DNA from: Armatimonadota bacterium
GTDB lineage: Bacteria; Armatimonadota; SYMT01
DNA length: 5,232 bases
Reading direction: 5' to 3'
NCBI GenBank assembly: GCA_020696885.1
Contig: JAJFMS010000331.1
Span: 1-5,232, forward strand
Of the stretch, positions 1 to 5,232 are shown one piece after another; the first letter of the stretch is position 1, and each line of letters starts with the position of its first letter. The position numbers were made by a program, and so were the translations under genes. The notes beneath the pieces were generated by a model. That model ran no database searches and was not told the origin of the DNA. It worked only from the letters and a program-made list of their open reading frames with translations.

Positions 1-1224
1 GGGCTTTCCCTCGCGGATTTTCTCCGGCTGGAGCAGGCGTCCGCGGAAACCAAGAGCCCGCTGAAGGACAAGAACTGCATCCTGCTGTTCATGAACGGCG
101 GCCCGAGTCACATCGACTCGTGGGATCCGAAGCCGGACGCGCCCAGCGAGTATCGGGGGGAGTTCAACCCGATCGCCACGAATGTGGACGGCATTCAGCT
201 CTCCGAGCACCTGCCGCGGATGGCGAAGGTGGCGGATAAGCTCGCCATCGTGCGCTCGCTCACCAGCCCGGAGGGCAGCCACGAGCGCGCGTGCCACTAC
301 ATGCTCAGCGGCTACCGGGTGCTCCCCACCATGGAGTTCCCGTCCTACGGCTCCGTGATGCTGCGGGAGAAGGGGTTCCGGAACAGCCTGCCGCCGTACG
401 TGGCGATCCCGCAGACGCTGCGGGGCGGCTCGCCGGGTTACATGGGCTCCGTCTACCAGCCGTTCTCCATCGGCGCTCCGGGCAGCGACGGCCGGTTTAC
501 GGTCCGCGACGTCTCGGCGCCGGTGGGCGACGAGCGGCTTGCGGCGCGGACAGCGCTGTTGAAGCAGCAGGACGCGAAACTGGTAGCCAACGACCCGGAC
601 GGCACCCTTGGCGCGCTGGACGAGTTCTACGGCCGGGCGTACGACCTGGTGACTTCGCCCCAGGCGAAGAAGGCGTTCGACCTCTCCAGCGAGCCGGACG
701 CGCTGAAGGAGCGGTACGGAAAGACCAGCTTCGGCATGGGCTGCATGCTGGCCCGGCGCATGGTGGAGTCCGGCACCCGGTTCGTCACCATCTCCAACGG
801 CGGGTGGGACACCCACGGCAACAACTTCAAGAACCTGCGCGAGAAGCAGCTCCCGCCGATCGACATGGGCTTCTCCACCCTGCTGGCGGACCTGGAAGAG
901 CGCGGGATGCTGGAAAACACCCTGGTGCTCTGGATGGGCGAGTTCGGCCGGACCCCCAAGGTCAACAAGACGGCGGGCCGGGACCACTGGCCGAAGTGCC
1001 AGAGCGTGGTGTTTGCCGGCGGCGGCACGCGGGGCGGGCAGGTGATCGGCAAGAGCGACGCCACGGCAAGTATGCCGGCGGACCGCCCGGTGACGCCGGA
1101 AGATATGGCGGCTACCATCTACTCCCTGCTGGGCGTAGACACCCACAAGACCTACACTACCAGCACCGGCCGGCCGATCCGCATCGCGGAAAAGGGCGAG
1201 GTGGTGAAGGAGATCACCGGATAA
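1..1224 (+). CDS. DUF1501 family protein, 5'-truncated by window edge
   Basis: The frame is open from base 1 (GLSLADFLRLEQ...) to the TAA at 1222-1224, so 407 residues are visible. The ATG at 91 is internal, because the conserved segment begins upstream of it. Family members usually run to about 430-480 residues, so I infer that an N-terminal piece, often a Tat-like signal, lies outside the window. Diagnostic motifs, numbered from base 1, are FMNGGPSHIDSWDPKPDAP (about 30-48), GGWDTHGN (267-274), GEFGRTPK (313-320), GRDHWP (326-331) and an AGGG...GG turn followed by the C-terminal GRP motif. DUF1501 belongs to the alkaline phosphatase/sulfatase-like superfamily, and its conserved Asp and His residues may bind metal, but the substrate is unknown. 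In Planctomycetota these genes usually sit beside DUF1549/DUF1553 cytochrome-type genes, which would be upstream and cannot be seen here. The family call is secure and the biochemical role is not. Confidence 0.95.
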   Translation, partial: GLSLADFLRLEQASAETKSPLKDKNCILLFMNGGPSHIDSWDPKPDAPSEYRGEFNPIATNVDGIQLSEHLPRMAKVADKLAIVRSLTSPEGSHERACHYMLSGYRVLPTMEFPSYGSVMLREKGFRNSLPPYVAIPQTLRGGSPGYMGSVYQPFSIGAPGSDGRFTVRDVSAPVGDERLAARTALLKQQDAKLVANDPDGTLGALDEFYGRAYDLVTSPQAKKAFDLSSEPDALKERYGKTSFGMGCMLARRMVESGTRFVTISNGGWDTHGNNFKNLREKQLPPIDMGFSTLLADLEERGMLENTLVLWMGEFGRTPKVNKTAGRDHWPKCQSVVFAGGGTRGGQVIGKSDATASMPADRPVTPEDMAATIYSLLGVDTHKTYTTSTGRPIRIAEKGEVVKEITG

Positions 1225-1262
1225 CTGTGTGTTCCGCTCCGTCCGGCGGACCATAAAGCCCC

Positions 1263-1334
1263 AGGAGTGTTGGAGTAAGGGAGTAATGGAGTAGCAGTTC
1301 CCAGCACTCCAGCGCTCCATTACTCCATTACTCC
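1263..1334. repeat. Octanucleotide tandem repeats in inverted arrangement (long hairpin)
   Basis: Four 8-nt units read aggagtgt, tggagtaa, gggagtaa, tggagtag (1263-1294). After an 8-nt centre come four units of complementary type: agcactcc, agcgctcc, attactcc, attactcc (1303-1334). Bases 1272-1291 pair with 1315-1334 over 20 positions with one mismatch (G1279/A1327), leaving a 23-nt loop. The array starts 38 nt after the DUF1501 stop codon. It could act as a 3' mRNA-stabilising hairpin or an interspersed repeat. It lacks the GC-rich stem and U-tract of a classical terminator. The structure is seen directly and the function is unknown. Confidence 0.85.
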
Positions 1335-1370
1335 GTCCTCGTTAGTGGTTTCTGCTCCGATCAGTAGAGT

Positions 1371-1416
1371 AAAACAGCAGGGGGTGGGCGCGTCCGCGTC
1401 CGCCCCTCGCTGTTTT
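1371..1416 (+). terminator. Likely intrinsic terminator, possibly bidirectional, just upstream of rnd
   Basis: Bases 1371-1390 (aaaacagc then a G-rich stretch) pair with 1397-1416 (a C-rich stretch then gctgtttt) around a 6-nt loop, cgtccg. All 20 positions pair except one A/C mismatch, counting G-U wobbles. The A-run on the left and T-run on the right would let it terminate from either direction. The T-run is short (TGTTTT) and lies inside the stem. Its position suits termination of DUF1501 transcription. It ends only 14 nt before the rnd ATG, so an attenuator or 5' UTR role is also possible. Confidence 0.65.
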
Positions 1417-1430
1417 GACCACCTCACTTC

Positions 1431-2633
1431 ATGTCTACTTTCACCCCCGTCTACGTCCACACCCGCCCCGTCCTGACCGCCCTGGTAGACGAGATCCTCC
1501 AGCGGGAGCACGTTGCCCTGGATACGGAGTTCGTGTCCGAGGGAGCCTACGAGCCGATCCTGTGCCTCATCCAGATCGCCACGGAAGGTGGCATCTGGAT
1601 CGTGGACCCGCTCACCAGCCTGGATACCGGCCCGCTTTGGGAGGCGGTCACCGCGCCGGAGCGCGAGCTGGTGGTGATGGCGGCACGCGAGGAGATTCGA
1701 TTCTGCCTGCGAGAAGCGGGGCGGCCGCCGTCGCGGATGTTCGGCGCGCAGATCGCGGGCGGGCTCGTGGGCTACGGGTATCCGATGAGCCACACCAACC
1801 TGGTCCGTAAGGTGGTGGGCGTCCAGGTGCAGGGTGGGGAATCGTTCACCGACTGGCGCAAGCGGCCGCTTTCGGCCAAGCAGCTCGAGTATGCCGCGGA
1901 CGACGTGCGCCATCTGCTGGCCATGCGGCGGAAGCTGTTGGAGGAAGCCGCGGCGCTGGATCGGGTCCGGTGGGTGGAAGCCGAGTGCCAGCGCCTGGTG
2001 GACCGCGTGGAAGAGGGGGAGAAGGAAGAGCGCTGGCGACGCGTCTCCGGCAGCACCAGCCTCAACCGGCGCGACCTGGCGATCCTGCGCGAGCTCTGGC
2101 GGTGGCGGGACGCGGAGGCCCGGCACGAGAACTCGCCGCCTCGGCGCGTGATGCGCGATGACATGCTGATCGAGATCGCCAAGCGGCGCCCGGTGACCAC
2201 GGCGGATCTCTTCGCGCTGCGCGGGCTGGAGCGCGGCTCCATCCGCGCGGCCGGCCCGGACATCGTGCTCGCAGTTCAGCGCGCGATGAAGCTCCCGGAC
2301 GCGGAGCTGCCCGCCGTGCTGCGGCGGGACGATCCGCCGCAGGTGAATATCCTGGGCCAGCTCCTCTCCGTCGCTTCGAACGGCCTGGCGGAGGAGAGTC
2401 GGGTGGACCCGCAGCTCCTCGCCACCACGTCCGACCTGCAGGAGGTGGTCCGGTGGCGCCTGGGTATCGGCGGCGTGGAGGGCGATCCGTTCCTTTTCGA
2501 AGGGTGGCGCGGGGAGATCCTGCGGGAGCCGCTCACGGAGATCCTGGATGGGCGGCGCTGCGCCCGCGTGGCGAACCTGAAGAAGCCTAGCCCGTTGATC
2601 TTCGAACCGCACGCTGGGGATCCTGATTTATAA
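1431..2633 (+). CDS. rnd: Ribonuclease D (DEDDy 3'-5' exonuclease with HRDC domain)
   Basis: This 400-residue protein is predicted to be a cytoplasmic 3'-5' exoribonuclease that trims the 3' ends of tRNA precursors and other stable RNAs. The exonuclease domain covers about residues 5-170. Exo I is LDTEF with D31 and E33. Exo III is YAADDV with Y154 and D158, preceded by the TDWRKRPLS block (140-148) typical of RNase D. At the Exo II position, where E. coli has SEDLEVF, the protein reads REEIRF, so the usual Asp is E88. An HRDC domain follows at about 211-288 (PPRRVMRDDMLIEIAKRRP region). A C-terminal extension of about 110 residues includes the FEGWRGEIL block (356-364). Length is close to the E. 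coli enzyme (375 residues). An in-frame TGA at 1416-1418 makes ATG 1431 the first possible ATG. No Shine-Dalgarno sequence precedes it (ccacctcacttc). The long open frame antisense to it looks like a codon-bias shadow. Confidence 0.93.
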   Translation: MSTFTPVYVHTRPVLTALVDEILQREHVALDTEFVSEGAYEPILCLIQIATEGGIWIVDPLTSLDTGPLWEAVTAPERELVVMAAREEIRFCLREAGRPPSRMFGAQIAGGLVGYGYPMSHTNLVRKVVGVQVQGGESFTDWRKRPLSAKQLEYAADDVRHLLAMRRKLLEEAAALDRVRWVEAECQRLVDRVEEGEKEERWRRVSGSTSLNRRDLAILRELWRWRDAEARHENSPPRRVMRDDMLIEIAKRRPVTTADLFALRGLERGSIRAAGPDIVLAVQRAMKLPDAELPAVLRRDDPPQVNILGQLLSVASNGLAEESRVDPQLLATTSDLQEVVRWRLGIGGVEGDPFLFEGWRGEILREPLTEILDGRRCARVANLKKPSPLIFEPHAGDPDL

Positions 2634-2694
2634 GGAAATCAGGAAGTTAGGAAGCCAGAAATTAGGAGAATCAGGAAGCCGGGAATGGGAGGGG
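2633..2694. repeat. Degenerate purine-rich octanucleotide array after rnd
   Basis: Starting on the last base of the rnd stop codon, the sequence can be cut into units of about 8 nt: aggaaatc, aggaagtt, aggaagcc, agaaatt, aggagaatc, aggaagcc, gggaatgg, gagggg. The 10-mer aatcaggaag occurs twice (2637-2646 and 2669-2678). The sense strand is almost entirely purine apart from the last two bases of most units. No inverted half is present, unlike the array at 1263-1334. It is a decayed short tandem repeat of unknown function. Confidence 0.7.
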
Positions 2695-2942
2695 CGCAAG
2701 CGGGAGGGTGGTTAGTCACGCACGCTTGCTCGGTCGGATCGAGGGGTATCTCGTCCGGAGGACGGCTGGCCGCAGGCCGCCCAGCGAGGTGATTTTCAAT
2801 CCCTCGTGTTGGGCTCGTAACCGCTATCGGCGGGATGTTCCATTCCAGCGGCTTGAGGCGGGGACCGGTCGTCCCGGAAACGTGGGGCGTAGCCGGTGCG
2901 TAGATTCGGGAATGAGAGAGCTATTCGCGTCTCTTTAACCCG
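2695..2942. other. Non-coding spacer with several small hairpins, possible leader of the serine hydrolase gene
   Basis: I see no convincing gene here. Several short inverted repeats follow one another: cgag/ctcg at 2740-2753, cgtcc/ggacg with a 3-nt loop at 2752-2764, a 7-bp stem with one bulged T at 2764-2781, cgagg/cctcg at 2785-2806, gggac/gtccc at 2861-2875, and agaga/tctct at 2915-2934 just before the start codon. In DNA this GC-rich, some of these will arise by chance. No known riboswitch consensus and no clear -35/-10 pair was recognised. The promoter of the downstream gene is probably in this stretch, but I cannot place it. Confidence 0.35.
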
Positions 2943-3899
2943 ATGAACCAACAACGCTCAACTGGAAACCGGCCTCTCACCCACCGGGAACGCTCGCGCC
3001 GGCTGGGGAATTGGCTGCTGGCGATCTTCGTGCCCGCGCTGCTGCTTGGCGTGGGCCGGCTGGCGTTTCTGCCCTCTTCGGGGACCTGGCTGGGCGGGTC
3101 CGCGCAGGTGACGGCGGCTCCAGCGGACCCTGCGCCGATCGTGGCGGCGGCCCCCGTTCCCGACCCAGCAGTCCTTGCGCGACAGGAGATGCTGGCGGGG
3201 CTGCAGTCCGTGCTCGAGCAGGAAGCCGCGCTGATCGACGGCCGCGTGAGCCTGCACGTGCGGCTGGACGATGGCGGAGAGGCGGGAATCGAGCCGGACC
3301 GGCAGATCGACGGCGCCAGCGTGATCAAGATCCCGGTGATGGTGGCGCTTTACCAGGCGTGGGAATCCGGGGACCTGAAACGCACCGCGGCGGACGAGCG
3401 CCGGCTGCGGCTGATGATCACCCGCAGCAAGAACATCGTCACCAACGAGCTGATCGAGCGCCTGGGGATGGCGCGCGTCAACTCCTGCATGGCCGGAAAC
3501 GGCTACGTGTGCAACCTGCGCGCGATGATCCTGAAAGAAGCTCCGGACGGCCCGAACCTCATCTCCGCGGCGGAGATGACGCGCATGCTCCAGCAGATCG
3601 TGCACGGGGAGCTGGTGAGCCCCAGCGCCAGCGCGGAGATGCGGAAGCTCCTGCTGGCCCAGCACTGGCGCGAGCGGATTCCGGGGCGGCTGCCGAAAGA
3701 GGCCGTGGTGGGCAACAAGACCGGCACCATGCACAACCTGCTCCACGACGTCGCCTTCATCGAGGCGCCGAGCGGGCTGCGCTACTACGTGGCCGTGCTG
3801 ATCGAGCGGCAGGACCGCTCCCGGGTGCGCTCGGAAGAGATCGCCCGCCTCAGCCGCCGCGTTTATGACTACCTCACGGTCCTGCCCGCGCAGCCCTAA
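2943..3899 (+). CDS. Membrane-anchored class A beta-lactamase-fold serine hydrolase
   Basis: The protein has 318 residues. Its N-terminus is basic (RERSRR, 15-20) and is followed by a hydrophobic segment at about 22-43, then an Ala/Pro-rich linker to about 75. This suggests a signal anchor or uncleaved signal that places the enzyme in the periplasm. The catalytic domain shows SVIK (S126, K129) as the SxxK nucleophile motif, SKN (162-164) where class A enzymes have SDN, and KTG (259-261) on the beta-3 strand. I see no equivalent of the class A ExxLN omega-loop that carries the deacylating Glu166. A penicillin-binding or peptidase/esterase role therefore looks more likely than antibiotic hydrolysis, but the substrate is unknown. 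C182 and C190 could form a small disulfide loop. An in-frame TGA at 2913-2915, with no ATG, GTG or TTG codon between it and 2943, fixes the start. No Shine-Dalgarno sequence is present (tctttaacccg). Confidence 0.85.
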   Translation: MNQQRSTGNRPLTHRERSRRLGNWLLAIFVPALLLGVGRLAFLPSSGTWLGGSAQVTAAPADPAPIVAAAPVPDPAVLARQEMLAGLQSVLEQEAALIDGRVSLHVRLDDGGEAGIEPDRQIDGASVIKIPVMVALYQAWESGDLKRTAADERRLRLMITRSKNIVTNELIERLGMARVNSCMAGNGYVCNLRAMILKEAPDGPNLISAAEMTRMLQQIVHGELVSPSASAEMRKLLLAQHWRERIPGRLPKEAVVGNKTGTMHNLLHDVAFIEAPSGLRYYVAVLIERQDRSRVRSEEIARLSRRVYDYLTVLPAQP

Positions 3900-3932
3900 T
3901 TGGGTGTTGGGTGTTGGGTGTTGGGTGTTGGG
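3900..3932 (+). repeat. Perfect heptanucleotide tandem repeat (TTGGGTG), potential G-quadruplex
   Basis: Four exact copies of ttgggtg (3900-3927) and a partial fifth (ttggg, 3928-3932) begin on the base after the serine hydrolase stop codon. The array supplies five GGG tracts, each separated by tgtt. This fits the usual G3-N1-7 pattern for an intramolecular G-quadruplex in the sense strand and therefore in the mRNA 3' end. It lies between two convergent genes. Perfect copies imply a young or maintained array. Its function is not known. Confidence 0.9.
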
Positions 3933-4195
3933 ATAGGAACCGGCCCCGAAGGTGCGGACCGCCCCCCGAAGTCGTCATTCCGAGACGGTACGAGCCACAG
4001 AGCGGCGTACGTGTCCCCTGCGAGGAATCTCCTAACGAGCTCGGAACGCCTCTACGGCGCGTGACCCGGTTCCCCATTTGACGTTCAAACTTCGTCGCTC
4101 GCACTTCCCGGGGTTCAATGCCCTCCAAGGGATATGCTGGAGCACTAACCACCTTGCTTGGTACCGGCGGCCAAGGTCTCACCTACCTGAACACC
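3933..4195. other. Convergent intergenic spacer, no gene seen
   Basis: This spacer separates the ends of two convergent genes. It holds an interspersed-repeat-like element at 3974-4032, a direct repeat of ccccgaag (3944-3951 and 3964-3971), and a weak inverted repeat accttg/caaggt (4151-4156 and 4172-4177). The weak inverted repeat lies just past the stop of the - strand gene but has no T-run, so it is a poor terminator candidate. Open frames crossing the spacer show no recognisable protein features. Confidence 0.5.
3974..4032. repeat. Interspersed palindromic repeat of the GTCATTCCGAG...GAGGAATCTCC type
   Basis: The element begins gtcattccgag (3974-3984) and ends gcgaggaatctcc (4020-4032). 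The terminal parts pair as attcc (3977-3981) with ggaat (4024-4028). An inner stem is formed by gtacg (3988-3992) and cgtac (4006-4010). Elements with these conserved ends and a variable middle occur in many copies between genes in various bacterial genomes. That is recalled knowledge, and the copy number in this genome cannot be seen from one window. Confidence 0.6.
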
Positions 4196-5188
4196 TTATT
4201 TGCGGAGCCAGCGCTCCCGGTAGAGTTCCCATTCGTCCTCTTGCGTGGTGTAGTCCGCGAAGGGAGCGATGCCGTTGAAGGTTTCGGGCTTTGACCGGCG
4301 ATCGGCGAGGCCTTCGCGGACGCCGAGGAGGGCCATCCCCAAGTTCTCGGCGTGGGCGTGATGGGAGGCGCCGCCGCGGGCGTAGGTGGGTACGCCCACG
4401 AGCATCCGACAGTCGCCTCCGGTCCGGCGGTTGGCTGCCGCCAACGCGCGGGTGACGTGAACCACCTGCTGGCGCAGCAGCCACACGTAACCGCGCGGCA
4501 GGTACATCCCGGAGTCGTATCCCATCACCGCAATCTGGTCGCAGGTGCCCGCCGCCTGTTCGAACATGGCATCGCTCCAGGTCCAGCGGCGGAACGGGCG
4601 GGGTGCCCAGAGCGGGGTAGCGACGGAGAGCCACTTTCCAGGTAGGGCAGCGCGGGTCTCCCGCAGCAGCGCCAGCATGGAGGGGTCACCGTCCGGGCAG
4701 ATCTCGTAGTCCCACTGGATTCCGTCGAAGCCGCATTCGTCCACCAGCCAGCGAGCCTCCTCCACCATGCGGCGACGGACTTCCGGGTCGGCCAGGGGCA
4801 CGCGCGGGAGGCCTCCCGCGCCGGTATTACCAGCGTAAATCCAGGCGATGGCCCGGACCTCCGGCGCGGTGCGCCGCAGCTCGCGGAGCAGGACGCGCGC
4901 CTGCTCCGGATACCGGTACCGCAGCCGCCCGTCTGCCTGAACGTGCCGTACGTGGAAGAAGGCGTCGCGGATCCGGTCTCGCTGCAGCCGGGTCCCCAGT
5001 GCCTGCGCCTCGGCTCCGGTGTGCCGCCCGAAGTACCAGCCATACCGCAGCCAGAGCCCGTTGTCAGAGCGCGGCGGCGGTGGCGGCCCTGCGCCGGCCA
5101 ATGCGGGAAACAAAGCGTAATCGAGCAGAAGCAGGCACAGCGGGAGCAGCAGTGCCAGGGTGAGGCGGCGGCGTGTTGAGCGTTGCAT
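4196..5188 (-). CDS. Exported GH18-like TIM-barrel glycoside hydrolase family protein
   Basis: The protein has 330 residues. The N-terminus, MQRSTRRR followed by a Leu-rich core at about 9-22 and PALAGAG (28-34), looks like a Sec signal peptide. A PPPPP stretch (35-39) then leads into the mature domain. Glycoside-hydrolase barrel features are FDGIQWDYE (154-162), with D160 and E162 in the positions of the last two acidic residues of the GH18 DxxDxDxE motif, SVATP (188-192), VMGYDSGMY (221-229) matching the MxYD strand, GVPTY (265-269), and GIAPFADY (306-313) near the C-terminal strand. The second Asp of the GH18 motif is Q158. A polysaccharide or peptidoglycan substrate is plausible but unproven. 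ATG 5188 is preceded by a weak, very close AAGGGA. The frame stays open to the window edge but contains no other start codon. The gene converges on the serine hydrolase gene, so the two do not share an operon. Confidence 0.8.
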   Translation of the reverse strand: MQRSTRRRLTLALLLPLCLLLLDYALFPALAGAGPPPPPRSDNGLWLRYGWYFGRHTGAEAQALGTRLQRDRIRDAFFHVRHVQADGRLRYRYPEQARVLLRELRRTAPEVRAIAWIYAGNTGAGGLPRVPLADPEVRRRMVEEARWLVDECGFDGIQWDYEICPDGDPSMLALLRETRAALPGKWLSVATPLWAPRPFRRWTWSDAMFEQAAGTCDQIAVMGYDSGMYLPRGYVWLLRQQVVHVTRALAAANRRTGGDCRMLVGVPTYARGGASHHAHAENLGMALLGVREGLADRRSKPETFNGIAPFADYTTQEDEWELYRERWLRK

Positions 5189-5232
5189 TCCCTTGTCGGA
5201 ATGCGGTTGGCAGGCGGTTCGGGCGGTCGATT

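Noticed and set aside
91..93. ATG 91 as the start of the DUF1501 gene
   Set aside because: The same frame is open to base 1 and encodes conserved family sequence (GLSLADFLRL, CILLFMNGGP) upstream of this codon.
1320..2612. 430-codon open frame on the - strand antisense to rnd
   Set aside because: It is composed of low-complexity Arg/His/Pro/Ala-rich protein with no recognisable domain and mirrors the codon bias of rnd. It is a typical GC-rich antisense shadow.
2785..2807. Second T-arm-like hairpin (cgagg...ttcaat...cctcg)
   Set aside because: The loop is 12 nt instead of 7 and no cloverleaf or CCA end is present.
2708..2938. 76-codon open frame with a GTG start between rnd and the serine hydrolase gene
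   Set aside because: About a third of its codons end in A or T, unlike the strongly GC-ending codons of the neighbours. No family motif or well-placed ribosome binding site is seen, and its hairpins fit a non-coding spacer better.
2952..2962. 11-mer caacgctcaac shared with the 5' end of the - strand gene (5' codons of both proteins encode QRST)
   Set aside because: Two isolated 11-nt matches at N-termini with different flanks are most simply coincidence. No longer homology surrounds them.
2943..3899. Annotation as an antibiotic-resistance beta-lactamase
   Set aside because: The omega-loop ExxLN is not seen and SDN is changed to SKN, so hydrolysis of beta-lactams is not supported.
4108..4132. 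tRNA T-arm-like string (ggggttcaatgccc)
   Set aside because: The flanking bases do not form a 5-bp T-stem, and no acceptor, D or anticodon arms can be folded around it.
3874..4182. 102-codon - strand open frame ending in a QHPTPNTQHP-like repeat
   Set aside because: The repeat peptide is only the translation of the TTGGGTG array, and the rest crosses the interspersed repeat. There is no sign of coding selection.

Overview
This GC-rich window (roughly two thirds G+C by eye) holds four protein-coding genes. Three are on the + strand and one is on the - strand, converging on the third. In order they are: the 3' part of a DUF1501-family protein (1-1224), a ribonuclease D with an HRDC domain (1431-2633), a membrane-anchored class A beta-lactamase-fold serine hydrolase (2943-3899), and an exported GH18-like TIM-barrel protein read from 5188 down to 4196. 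No RNA gene, CRISPR array, insertion sequence or origin was recognised.

The source is probably a high-GC environmental bacterium of the Planctomycetota or Gemmatimonadota type. DUF1501 proteins are especially abundant in Planctomycetota and related groups. The RNase D carries an Exo II variant and C-terminal extension that resemble, from memory, proteins of such phyla. The starts of rnd and of the serine hydrolase have no Shine-Dalgarno sequence, which is common in these groups. An interspersed repeat of the GTCATTCCGAG...GAGGAATCTCC type lies at 3974-4032. This assignment is inference, and nothing here fixes the phylum.

The genes do not form an obvious pathway. They are separated by sizeable spacers (206, 309 and 296 nt) and probably belong to separate transcription units. 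A strong hairpin with A/T-rich flanks (1371-1416) separates the DUF1501 gene from rnd and ends only 14 nt before the rnd start codon. The DUF1501 protein was probably part of a unit that begins upstream of the window.

The most unusual content is in the spacers. Each of the three + strand genes is followed by a different array of 7-8 nt tandem repeats that is G- or purine-rich on the sense strand. After DUF1501 it is an octamer array of GGAGT type that is then repeated in inverted orientation, giving a 19-bp stem. After rnd it is a degenerate AGGAAGNN octamer array that starts on the stop codon. After the serine hydrolase it is a perfect TTGGGTG heptamer array that starts 1 nt past the stop and provides five GGG tracts, a canonical G-quadruplex pattern. 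They recall the short tandemly repeated repetitive (STRR) sequences of filamentous cyanobacteria in form, not in sequence. Their repeated position just 3' of genes is the observation most worth pursuing.
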